DNA of 27,754 bases from Deltaproteobacteria bacterium UBA2385 (lineage in GTDB: Bacteria > Myxococcota_A > UBA796 > UBA2385). The DNA is taken from the NCBI GenBank assembly GCA_002343455.1, contig DDSR01000176.1, positions 1 through 27,754 on the forward strand, written 5' to 3'. The notes beneath the pieces are model-generated. The model ran no database searches and was not told the DNA's origin. It saw only the letters and a list, made by a program, of their open reading frames with translations. The translations under genes were made by a program, and so were the position numbers. Below are positions 7,032 to 15,900 of this stretch, piece after piece (within the stretch, counting starts at the first letter, position 1; every line of letters begins with the position of its first letter).

Positions 7032-7880
7032 ATGCCCTTCCCCCCCGCGGTCGCCGCTGCGCTCTCCCAGGCCGTCCTCTCCCCCGAGGAGCTCGCCCGA
7101 CTGGCGGACCTGCACTACCACGACGCAGGCCACGGCTACGACGCCTTCGGGATGCACCCAAGCTTCGTCTCGCTGGGCGAGGTGATCGCCGGGCCGCTCT
7201 ACCACCGCTACTTTCGGGTGCTCAGCAGCGGGCACGAGCACATCCCGCAGTACGGGCCGGCCATCCTGGTAGCCAACCACTCCGGGAACATCCCCCTGGA
7301 CGGGATGATGATGTGGATGGACGTGCTGCTGCACACCTCTCCCCCCCGGGTCGTGCGCGCGGTGGCCGACCACTTCGTGCCCAGCCTGCCCTTTGTCGGA
7401 ACGCTCTTCGCCCGCGCCGGCATGGTCGGCGGCTCGCGAGGCAACGCCCGGGCCCTGCTGGAGACCGGTGAGCTGCTGATGATCTTCCCCGAAGGCACGC
7501 CGGGCATCGTCAAGCCCTTCCGCGAGCGCTACCAGCTGCGGCCCTTCCGAGTGGGCTTCGCCGAGCTGGCGATCCGCCACTCGGCTCCGGTGGTGCCCTG
7601 CGCGGTGGTCGGCGCGGAAGAGCAGATGCCCCAGATCACGACCAGCCGCCGCCTGGGCAAGCCCTTCGGCATCCCCGAGGTGCCCATCCCGGCGGTGCCG
7701 ATCCCCCTGCCGGTGCGCTACCACCTGCTCTGGGGCGAGCCGATCCGCCTGGACCAGGAGTTCCGCCCCGACCAGGCCGACGACCCCGAGATCGTCCGGG
7801 CGGCGACGGTGCGCGTGCAGGCGGCGGTGCAGGGGCTGATCGAGAAGGGGCTGAAGAAGCGCAAGGGGGTCTTCGCGTGA
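7032..7880 (+). CDS. Lysophospholipid/MGAT-like acyltransferase
   Basis: This is a 282-residue protein of the LPLAT superfamily. The catalytic block is NHSGNIPLD at 82-90. His83 and Asp90 are spaced H-X6-D, as in the MGAT/TMEM68-like branch, not the H-X4-D of classical PlsC. The second signature, FPEGTPG (152-158), binds the glycerol phosphate or equivalent. MVGGSRGNARALL between them matches the family. The expected reaction is acyl transfer to a glycerolipid or lysolipid at the membrane. The acceptor cannot be read from the sequence. No strong N-terminal membrane helix is seen, which suggests a peripheral protein. The stop overlaps the next gene's GTG by 4 nt (7877-7880), so the two are translationally coupled. 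Confidence 0.85.
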   Translation: MPFPPAVAAALSQAVLSPEELARLADLHYHDAGHGYDAFGMHPSFVSLGEVIAGPLYHRYFRVLSSGHEHIPQYGPAILVANHSGNIPLDGMMMWMDVLLHTSPPRVVRAVADHFVPSLPFVGTLFARAGMVGGSRGNARALLETGELLMIFPEGTPGIVKPFRERYQLRPFRVGFAELAIRHSAPVVPCAVVGAEEQMPQITTSRRLGKPFGIPEVPIPAVPIPLPVRYHLLWGEPIRLDQEFRPDQADDPEIVRAATVRVQAAVQGLIEKGLKKRKGVFA

Positions 7881-8824
7881 ACCCCATCAACGTCATGGTG
7901 ACCGGGGCGGACGCGCCCGTCGGCGAGCGGCTTGTCCGCGATCTGCTGCAGGACTCGCGGGTGGACCGCATCCTGGCCGTGCCCTGGAAGGAGGCCGCCC
8001 ACCTGCCCCAGGACGAGCGGCTGGTGGTGGTCCCCGTCGACCTCAGCAGCAGCCGCCGGGTCCACGAGCTGCTCTTCGGCAAGGCCCGCGACCTGAAGAT
8101 CGAGGTGGTGGTCCACACGCAGCTGCACCGCTCGGCCCGCGAGGAGGGCGGCCGGGTCCACCGCTACAACGTCGACACGATGCGCGGCCTGCTCTCCCTC
8201 TCCGAGCGCCACCCCAGCATCCGGCGGCTGGTGCTGCGCAGCGACGCGGCGGTCTACCAGATCCAGCGCGACCTGCCGGTGCTGATCGCCGAGCACCACC
8301 CGCTGAACATGAGCGGCAGCGCCCCGCAGTGGATCCGCGACCGGGTCGAGGCCGACGTGACGGCCTGCATGCGCATGGGCATGACCTCGCTCCAGATCGC
8401 GGTGCTGCGCACGGCCGAGGTGCTGGCCCCCGGCACCGGCAGCCAGCTCTTCGACTACCTGGAGAGCACGATCTGCCTGCGCCCGGCGGGCTTCGACCCG
8501 ATGCTCAACGTGCTGACCATCCAGGATTGCGCCAACGCGCTGCAGCGGGCGATCCACTGCCAGGCGCAGGGCGTCTTCAACATCCCCGGGGCCGACACGC
8601 TGCCCCTGACCGCGGCGATCCGCGCCTGGGGGCGGCTGGGCATCCCGATGCCGGGCTCGCTCCTCTCGCCGGCCTACCGGCTGCGGGCCCGGGTCACGGG
8701 CCACGACTTCCGTTACGGCATGAACCGGCGCCGCTTCCACTATTCTGGCGTCCTCGACGGTACCCGCGCGCGTGAGGTGCTCTCCTTCGTCCCGTGCCAC
8801 CCCGTGGAGTGGCCCGCCGCCTGA
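7877..8824 (+). CDS. Atypical NAD-dependent epimerase/SDR-like protein lacking the Tyr-Lys dyad
   Basis: The GTG start overlaps the acyltransferase stop. The 315-residue protein has the Rossmann Gly-rich loop TGADAPVGERLV (9-20) of extended SDRs, an acidic end-of-strand region, and RSDAAVYQ (121-128) at the catalytic Ser position. Where extended SDRs carry YxxxK before a Glu-rich helix, this protein reads QWIRDRVEAD (151-160), so Tyr is replaced by Trp152 and Lys by Arg156. Redox or epimerase catalysis by the usual mechanism is therefore unlikely. A nucleotide-binding, sensory or non-redox role is more likely. It is coupled to a lipid acyltransferase and lies upstream of ion transporters. Related 'epimerase' ORFs beside PlsC-like genes may form a lipid-modification pair, but this is inference. 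Confidence 0.78.
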   Translation: MNPINVMVTGADAPVGERLVRDLLQDSRVDRILAVPWKEAAHLPQDERLVVVPVDLSSSRRVHELLFGKARDLKIEVVVHTQLHRSAREEGGRVHRYNVDTMRGLLSLSERHPSIRRLVLRSDAAVYQIQRDLPVLIAEHHPLNMSGSAPQWIRDRVEADVTACMRMGMTSLQIAVLRTAEVLAPGTGSQLFDYLESTICLRPAGFDPMLNVLTIQDCANALQRAIHCQAQGVFNIPGADTLPLTAAIRAWGRLGIPMPGSLLSPAYRLRARVTGHDFRYGMNRRRFHYSGVLDGTRAREVLSFVPCHPVEWPAA

Positions 8825-8844
8825 CCCCCTCTCCCTGAACTGTC

Positions 8845-10134
8845 TTGCAGACCGTACTGCTCGTCATCGCCATCGCTGGCATCGCCTACGTCCTCGCACA
8901 CTACGTCGTCGAGCGGCTGCAGGCTCGGATCCTGATGAGCTCGGGCGTGGAGTACCTGATCCTGGGCCTGCTGCTGGGCCCCTTCATGCCCTGGGACGGG
9001 CCGATCGACGAGCCGACCCTGCGCAGCCTGTACCCGGTGATGAGCCTGGTGATCGGCGCCCTGGGCCTGCTCACCGGCCTGCGCGCCAACTTCCGCGCGC
9101 TGCTGATCCGCCAGGACGAGGCCGGGCAGCTCGCCATGACGGTCTTCGTCTTCGCCGGGAGCGCGGTCGGCCTGGGCAGCTGGGCCCTGCTGAGCACGCC
9201 GGTCCTGGGCTCCTACACCGGGGAGCAGGCGATGGCCGGGGCCGCGGTGCTCGGAGCCAGCGCGACGGTCAGCAGCGCCGGCGCCCTGGCCCTGGTGCAG
9301 CGCCTCTTCAAGGCCGAGGGGGCGCTGACCCGCCTGCTGGACGGCACCATGCGCGCCGCCGAGCTGCTGGCGATCATGGCCTTCGGTACGGTCTTCTGCG
9401 TCTTCCACGCCAGCGACCCCGAGCACGCCGACTGGACCTACGCCAACTGGCTCCTGGTCACCCTGGGCCTGGGCGTCGGGCTGGGCGCGCTCTTCCGGCT
9501 CTTCATCGGCGACCGCTTCGGCGACGACGACCAGGTCTTCCTGGCGGTGCTGGGCATCATCGTCTTCGCCTCGGGGGCGGCCTACTACCTGCAGCTCTCG
9601 CCCCTGCTGGTGACGCTGATCCTGGGCATGACCCTGGCCAACGTGGCCCGTTGCGCCGACCTGATCCTGGCCACCATGGAGCGCCAGCAGCGGACCCTGT
9701 CCCTGATGCTGCTGGTCATGGCCGGCGCGATGTGGCGCCCGATCGAGAGCAGCGGCTGGATCGTGGTCCTGGCCTACCTGCTGATGCGCTTCGGGGCCAA
9801 GCTGCTGGGCGGCTGGGCGGCCTCGGCCAGCGCGCCCCAGGGCGTGCCCCGCGACGTCGGCCGCGGGCTGCTGGGGCACGGCAACGTCGCGGTCGCCATG
9901 GCCGCCAGCTTCCGCCTCGCCTTCGACGGGCCGGTGGTCGACATCGCCTTCACCGCCATCCTCTGCAGCGTGGTGCTCAGCGAGCTCTCCAGCGCCCGCC
10001 AGCTCAAGGGCCTGCTGCTGGACAGCGGCGACATCCAGCCCGAGGGCCTCAAGCCCGCCGCGGACGATCCCCCGGCGGCCGACCTCCCTCCCAGCGAGGC
10101 CTCCCCCGCTGAACCCGCTTCCAAGGGAGCCTGA
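8845..10134 (+). CDS. CPA2-family cation:proton antiporter
   Basis: A TTG at 8845 is the only reasonable start, because a stop lies three codons upstream (8836-8838) and the next ATG would cut into the second helix. No Shine-Dalgarno sequence is evident. The 429 residues contain about 11-12 hydrophobic helices. CPA2-like features are LILGLLLGPFMPW (38-50), LGASATVSSAGALAL (136-150) and the hairpin YYLQLSPLLVTLILGMTLAN. The C-terminal ~40 residues are a Pro/Ala-rich cytoplasmic tail. At the place where Kef/Nap-type transporters usually have Asp in the ion-binding helix, this protein has Glu173 (RAAELLAI) if my alignment by eye is right. It probably exchanges K+ or Na+ for H+. The TrkA gene starts 1 nt after the stop. 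Confidence 0.83.
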   Translation: MQTVLLVIAIAGIAYVLAHYVVERLQARILMSSGVEYLILGLLLGPFMPWDGPIDEPTLRSLYPVMSLVIGALGLLTGLRANFRALLIRQDEAGQLAMTVFVFAGSAVGLGSWALLSTPVLGSYTGEQAMAGAAVLGASATVSSAGALALVQRLFKAEGALTRLLDGTMRAAELLAIMAFGTVFCVFHASDPEHADWTYANWLLVTLGLGVGLGALFRLFIGDRFGDDDQVFLAVLGIIVFASGAAYYLQLSPLLVTLILGMTLANVARCADLILATMERQQRTLSLMLLVMAGAMWRPIESSGWIVVLAYLLMRFGAKLLGGWAASASAPQGVPRDVGRGLLGHGNVAVAMAASFRLAFDGPVVDIAFTAILCSVVLSELSSARQLKGLLLDSGDIQPEGLKPAADDPPAADLPPSEASPAEPASKGA

Positions 10135-10135
10135 G

Positions 10136-11479
10136 ATGTACGTCGTGATGGTCGGAATGGGAGAGGTCGGGCGCTACGTGACCCAGGTGCTGCAGAGCGA
10201 GCAGCACGATGTGGTGGCCATCGACAACGACAAGGACGCCCTGGACCGGGTGGGCGAGCGCGCCGACGTAGCCACCCTGACCGGCTACGGCAGCAGCCTG
10301 GAGGTGCTCAAGCAGGCCCGGGCGCACGAGGCGGACCTGGTGGTCGCCGTCACCAACTTCGACGAGATCAACCTGCTGGCGGCCCTGGCCAGCAAGCACC
10401 TCGGCGCCAGGCGCACCATCGCCCGCCTGCAGGGCAAGGAGTACAGCAACATCGAGGAGGGCATCCAGTACGGGATGCTCGGCATCGACGTGGTGCTGAA
10501 CCCCCGGGTCCTGGTGGCCCAGGAGATGGCCAAGATCGCCCGATCGCACGGCGCCCTGGACGTGATCTCCCTGGCCGGCAACCGCATCGAGGTGGTCCAG
10601 CTGGAGCTGGCGGCCAACAGCAAGGTGCTGCACAAGCCCCTGCTCAACCTGCACCTGCCCGAGCAGGTCCTGGTCGCCGCCGTCGTCCGCGACCGGGAGC
10701 TCTTCGTGCCCGGCGGGGCCGATGTGCTCCTGCCGGGCGACCGGGTCTACCTGGTGGGCCGGTCGGGCCATATGGAGTCGGTCGAGGAGCAGTTCTGCGG
10801 CGGGCGAGAGGCGGCCCGGGTCTGCATCGTCGGCGGCGGCGTGGTCGGCGAGGCCCTGGCCCGCCAGCTGGTGGCGGCCGACATCGAGGTCCTGGTGATC
10901 GAGAAGGGCCGCGACGCCGCCGAGAAGCTGGCCATGGCCCACCCCAAGGTGACGGTGGTGCAGGGCGACGGCACCAACCTGACCCTGCTGGAGGAGGAGC
11001 TCGTCGGCAGCTACGACCTGTTCTGCGCCTGCTCGCACGAGGACGAGGTCAACCTGATGAGCGGCCTGCTGGCCAAGCGGGTCGGCGTCAAGCGCACGGT
11101 CTGCCTCGTCCATCGGCCCGACTACATGGACATCTACCGGCAGCTGGGCATCGACGTGGTGCTCTCGCCGCGGCTGGTGGCCAGCGACCACATCCTGCGC
11201 TGGGTGCGCCAGACCGAGCTGAAGAGCCTGACCATCCTCGAAGGAGGCCAGGCCGAGCTGCTTGAGCTGGAGGCCTCCGAGGGCAGCCGCGTGCTGGGCA
11301 CCCCCATCCGTCGGCTGAACTTCCCTCGCGGGGCCATCCTGGGCGCGATCGTCAGCCAGGGCACGGCCCGCGTGCCACGCGGCGACGACCTGATCCAGGC
11401 CGGCGACACCGTGGTCGTGCTGACGACCTCGGCCACCCGCTCCCAGGTCGAGCGCCTCTTCAAGCGCCGAATGCTCTGA
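10136..11479 (+). CDS. trkA: Trk system K+ uptake regulatory protein TrkA
   Basis: The protein has 447 residues, the usual length of duplicated-RCK TrkA. There are two Rossmann NAD-binding domains, each followed by a TrkA-C domain. The first dinucleotide motif is VGMGEVGRYV (6-15), with Asp30 ending the second strand. The second is GGGVVGEALA (233-242), with Glu256. The regions VLLPGDRVYLVGR and DDLIQAGDTVVVLTT are the classic ends of the TrkA-C domains. TrkA forms the cytoplasmic gating ring of the TrkH channel and binds NAD(H)/ATP. It lies between a CPA2 antiporter and TrkH, so in principle the ring could serve TrkH or the adjacent antiporters. Confidence 0.95.
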   Translation: MYVVMVGMGEVGRYVTQVLQSEQHDVVAIDNDKDALDRVGERADVATLTGYGSSLEVLKQARAHEADLVVAVTNFDEINLLAALASKHLGARRTIARLQGKEYSNIEEGIQYGMLGIDVVLNPRVLVAQEMAKIARSHGALDVISLAGNRIEVVQLELAANSKVLHKPLLNLHLPEQVLVAAVVRDRELFVPGGADVLLPGDRVYLVGRSGHMESVEEQFCGGREAARVCIVGGGVVGEALARQLVAADIEVLVIEKGRDAAEKLAMAHPKVTVVQGDGTNLTLLEEELVGSYDLFCACSHEDEVNLMSGLLAKRVGVKRTVCLVHRPDYMDIYRQLGIDVVLSPRLVASDHILRWVRQTELKSLTILEGGQAELLELEASEGSRVLGTPIRRLNFPRGAILGAIVSQGTARVPRGDDLIQAGDTVVVLTTSATRSQVERLFKRRML

Positions 11480-11552
11480 GCCCGCCGGAGACCTCATCGC
11501 CACCCCCCTGCCCCGCACCCTCTTCCGCAACGTCGCCCGGCCGACGGGCACC

Positions 11553-12968
11553 GTGCTGCTCGGCCTCGCGCTCTGCATGCTGGTCTGCGCGACCGCGGGG
11601 CCGGCCTCGGGTCAGGCCAGCGCCGCGCTCCCCCTGGTCTGGTCGGCCCTGGTCAGCGCCGCGGCCGGGGCGCTGCTCGCCTGGATCGGCGGGCGGGAGC
11701 AGGCCCGGATCGGCCGGCGCGAGGCCCTGGTCGTGGTGGCCTCGTCGTGGTTCTCGGCCAGCATCTTCGGCGGCCTGCCCTTCGTCTTCGGGGCCGCGAT
11801 GACCCCCTGGGACGCCTTCTTCGAGTCCAGCAGCGGCTTCACGACCACCGGGGCCACGATCCTCGTCGACATCGAGGGCCGCCTGACCCCTCCCCTGCAC
11901 CTCTGGCGGATGCTGACCCACTGGCTGGGCGGGCTGGGCATCGTCGTGCTCTTCGTGGCGCTGTTCCCGGCCCTCGGCGTGGGCGGCAAGCACCTCTACC
12001 GAACCGAGAGCGCCGGCCCGCAGAGCGACGGCCTCGCGCCCCGCATCCGCGAGACGGCCTTCGCCATGTGGAAGGTCTACACCACCCTGACCGCGGTCCT
12101 GGTCCTGCTGCTGCTGATCGCCGGCATGGGCGGGCTGGAGGCGCTGGGCCACGCCTTCTCCACGATGGGCACCGGCGGCTTCTCGACCCGCAATTCCAGC
12201 ATCGCCGCCTACGAGAGCCTGCCCATCGAGCTGATCCTCACGCTCTTCATGTTCCTGGCCGGCTCCAACGTGGCCCTCTTCCACGAGGCCTTTCGCCGCG
12301 GGCCCGCCGTGTTCTGGCACAACGCCGAGTTCCGCGCCTACTTCAGCATCTTCGCCGTCGCCTCGCTGGTGATCGCCGTCGACATCGCCCAAGGGCCCCA
12401 CGACAGCATCCTCAGCGGGCTTCGCTTCGCGTCCTTCCAGGTGGTGGCGATCATGACCACCACCGGCTTCGCGACCGACGACTTCGAGACCTGGCCCGCC
12501 TTCTCCCAGGCCCTGCTCTTCTCGCTCTACTTCTTCGGCGGCTCCGCCGGCTCCACGGCCGGCGGGATGAAGATCATCCGCCTGCTGATCGTGCTGCGGG
12601 CCCTCCAGGGCGAGCTGCGGCGCGGCTTCCGGCCGACGCTGATCGCCCCGGTCCGGGTAGGGAGCCAGGTGGTGCTGCCCCATGTCGTCACCGAGACCCT
12701 GGCCTTCGTCGTCATCTTCCTCCTGACCGTCGCCGCCGGGACGGTCGCCGTGGCGCTCTTCGACCCCGTCGACCTGTTGACCGCCGGCAGCGCCGCGCTG
12801 ACCTGCGTCTCCAACATCGGCCCCGGCTTCGGGATGGTCGGGCCCACCGACAACTTCGCCTTCCTCTCGGCCCCCTCCAAGGTCGTGCTCTCCCTCTGCA
12901 TGCTGCTGGGACGGCTCGAGTTCTTCACGCTGCTGGCGCTGCTCGTGCCCAGCTTCTGGCGGCGCTGA
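11553..12968 (+). CDS. trkH: Trk system K+ uptake protein TrkH
   Basis: This is a K+ channel-like transporter with four pore-loop repeats. The filter segments are visible: SSGFTTTGA (93-101), MGTGGFSTR (205-213), MTTTGFATD (301-309) and SNIGPGFG (420-427). The family signature GGSAGSTAGGMKIIR (329-343) and the C-terminal GRLEFFTLLALL are also present. The only conventional start is the GTG at 11553, which gives 471 residues with almost nothing before the first helix. The frame is open upstream, and an ATC at 11496, 5 nt after GGAG, would add a plausible 19-residue cytoplasmic N-terminus. The true start is therefore uncertain. The stop overlaps the next start by one base (TGATG). Confidence 0.94.
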   Translation: MLLGLALCMLVCATAGPASGQASAALPLVWSALVSAAAGALLAWIGGREQARIGRREALVVVASSWFSASIFGGLPFVFGAAMTPWDAFFESSSGFTTTGATILVDIEGRLTPPLHLWRMLTHWLGGLGIVVLFVALFPALGVGGKHLYRTESAGPQSDGLAPRIRETAFAMWKVYTTLTAVLVLLLLIAGMGGLEALGHAFSTMGTGGFSTRNSSIAAYESLPIELILTLFMFLAGSNVALFHEAFRRGPAVFWHNAEFRAYFSIFAVASLVIAVDIAQGPHDSILSGLRFASFQVVAIMTTTGFATDDFETWPAFSQALLFSLYFFGGSAGSTAGGMKIIRLLIVLRALQGELRRGFRPTLIAPVRVGSQVVLPHVVTETLAFVVIFLLTVAAGTVAVALFDPVDLLTAGSAALTCVSNIGPGFGMVGPTDNFAFLSAPSKVVLSLCMLLGRLEFFTLLALLVPSFWRR

Positions 12969-15900
12969 TGCTTCGCAAGCTGCTCATCGTCGCGGTCCTG
13001 CTCTGGGCGATGGCCCAGCTCGGCTCCTTCCTGGGCCTGCGCGCCTCGACCGACACCGCCCCGATGACGATGGTGGCCTTCGGCTTCATCATCCTGGCCG
13101 CCCACACCCTCGGCGCCATCGCCGAGCGGCTGCACCTGCCGCACATCACCGGCTACCTGCTGGCCGGCCTGGTCTGCGGTCCCTACGTCCTGGGCCTGCT
13201 CAGCGAGGACGTCGTCTCCGACCTGAAGGTCTTCGACGTGCTGGCGATCGCCCTGATCGCCACCGAGGCGGGGGCCTCGCTGAACCTGGGCACCCTGCGC
13301 GCCCAGCTCCGCAGCGTCGCGACGACGTCGGCCTTGATGACCGGGATGCTGCTGCTGACCGGCGTCGCCTTCGCCTTCCTGACCAGCGGGATCGTGCCCG
13401 GCATCGAGCTCGACTTCATCGCCGAGGCGAGCACCGGCCTGATCGTCGCCATCGGCCTGCTGCTGGGCACGGTCTTCGTCGCGGCCAGCCCGCCGGTCAC
13501 CATGGCCGTCATCACCGACTCGCGGGCCAAGGGGCGCTTCACCGAGCTGATCCTGACCCTGGTCATCTTCATCGACATCGTCGTGGTCGTGCTGCTGGCC
13601 GGCATCATGGCCATCATCCCGGCCTTGACCGGGGTCACGGACGGCCAGGGCGGGGGCGCGGCCCTGGTGCTGGCCGAGCTGGCCTGGTCGGCGGTGCTCG
13701 GCGGGATCGCCGCGGTGGTGATGGCCGCCGCCCTGCGCTACCTCAAGGAGGACGCGCTGCTGGTCATCGTCGGGATGTCCTTCGCCATGACCTGGGTCGT
13801 CGGCCAGGTGCACGCCTCGCCCCTGCTGACCTTCCTCGCCGCCGGCATCATCCTCAACAACGCCACCGCCCAGGGCGAGGCCTTCAAGGCGGTCGCCCAC
13901 AAGCTGGCCGGCCCCGTCTTCGTGCTCTTCTTCACCCTGTTGGGCGCCGATCTGCACCTCGACGCGGTGCAGACCATGGCCGGCTTCGCCATCGCCATGG
14001 TCGTCATCCGGCTGGGCGGTATGCACCTCGCCTTCCAAGCCGCCTCCCGCCTCGTCACCATCCCCGACACCGTGAGGCGTTACGGAGGCATCGGCATCGC
14101 CCCCCAGGCCGGCATCGCTCTGGCCGTCGCCGCCACGGTGGGCCGCCAGTATCCGGACTGGGGCGTACAGTTCAAGACCCTGGCGTTCTCCGCCATCGCC
14201 CTGAACGAGATGTTCGGCCCGATCCTGCTCAAGAGCGCCCTGAACCTGGCGGGGGAGACCGGGCGTGAGGATCAGCGCCCCGCCGAGGCGGCCGAGCCCG
14301 TCCCCGAGGCGCCGCCCGAGGGGGTGCCCATGCCGCGCCTCTCGGAGTGGTTGCCCGAGCCCGGCCGGCCCGACTTCGACCCCTGGGGAGGCCCGCCCCG
14401 GACCGGCGTGCGGCGGCTGGACGAGTCCTGCCGGGAGCTGCAGCGCGACCTGGACGCGATGGTCCGCGACCTGCGCTCCGGGGTCGTCGGTCGCCGCCGC
14501 GAGGACGGGCAGGCCTTCCTCCAGCTGCTGCGAAAGGAGTTCTTGCGCAGCCAGCGCCGCATCGCCGTGCGCGCCGCCAACCCGGCCACGACCCACGCCG
14601 AGCTGTGGGCCGCCCTGGCCTCCGAGCGCGGCGACCTGGCCGGACGATGGAAGGCCTTGCTGCTGGACCACGCCGCGACCATCGACTTCCGGGCCGAGCA
14701 CGCCGCCGTGGCCGCCCTGCTGGAGGGCATCGACCGGGCCACCCAGGCCCTGCCGATGGCGATGACCGCGCCGCTGACCGACGAGCACCTCGCCGGTCAG
14801 CCGGGCGACCGCCGGGTCGTCGTGCTCCGCCGCCTCCTCGCCCGCCTCAGCCGCAGCCTCTCCCGCATCGCCGGCCGCCCGCCGCTGCGGGTCATCGAGC
14901 CCCGGGCCATCGCCCGCTTCACCCTCGTCGGGCGGGTCCCCCTCTACCTGCGCGACGCCGTCGGCCTGCTGGTCGCGCAGGAGCGCTACGTCCTCTCGCG
15001 GACCCGCAACCTCTTCGACCTGCTCGACCACCTGCTCGCCGAGCTCTCCGAGATCGCGCGCCGGCAGGCCGAGGGCGAGGAGGCGGACCCGGCGCGGCGG
15101 CTGGAGCTGCTCACCCACCTGCGGGACGAGGTCGAGGAGGAGTTCCGCTTGCTGAGCGAGGCCGTGGACCGCTTCGCCGACGAGACGGTCCGGGTCACGG
15201 CGACCGCGCTGGGCCGCGCCTACCGCGAGCACACCGAGATGCTCAGCATCGCCGGCACCCCGGCCCTGGTCGCGGGCGACTACCGCTTCTCGAAGGTCTT
15301 CGAGGCCAGCAAGCGCGCCACGACCACCATCCTGGAGGGCCTGGAGCACGCCCGGACCCACACCCGCGGCGCGGCGGTAGGCGTGGCGATGGAGATGGAC
15401 GTGGTGCGGCTGACCGAGCAGGTGCGCACCGAGGCCGAGCGCATCGCCGACGAAGCCAGCCGCGACGTGCGCGGGCGCATCGTCCTGCAGCTCGGCCGGG
15501 TCCAGAGCGCCGTCGACGAGGCCATCGTCCAGGTCCGGACCTGCTTCGCCACCCAGGCCCAGGAGCCCGCCCTGCTGCTGGAGGGCGTCGAGGAGGTCCT
15601 CTCTCCGCTCTCGCAGGTCATCGACGAGGTGGTCGGGATCTCGCAGGGCTACCGCAGCCGGGTCCGGACCCAGCCGCCCTTCGAGCAGATCATGAGCACC
15701 CTGGCCGTGGCCGTGGAGTCGCTCACCGATCACTTCCAGGTGGTCTTCGAGCCCAACGGCCCCGTCGGGCGCGGCGTCCCCGGTCCGCCGGTGGTGGTCG
15801 ACATCGCCTTCCGAGACCTGGTGCGCGCCTGGCAGGAGAGCGAGACCGGCCGCGAGCTGTCGGCCCTCTCGGTCCGCCTGCAGGACCAGGTCGACGCCTT

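Noticed and set aside
11747..12967. Upstream extension of the antiporter-ATPase frame through trkH
   Set aside because: The extension is Arg/Pro/Ala-rich and antiparallel to coding logic. TrkH has unmistakable filter motifs in the other frame, and the ATG at 12968 starts a normal antiporter N-terminus.
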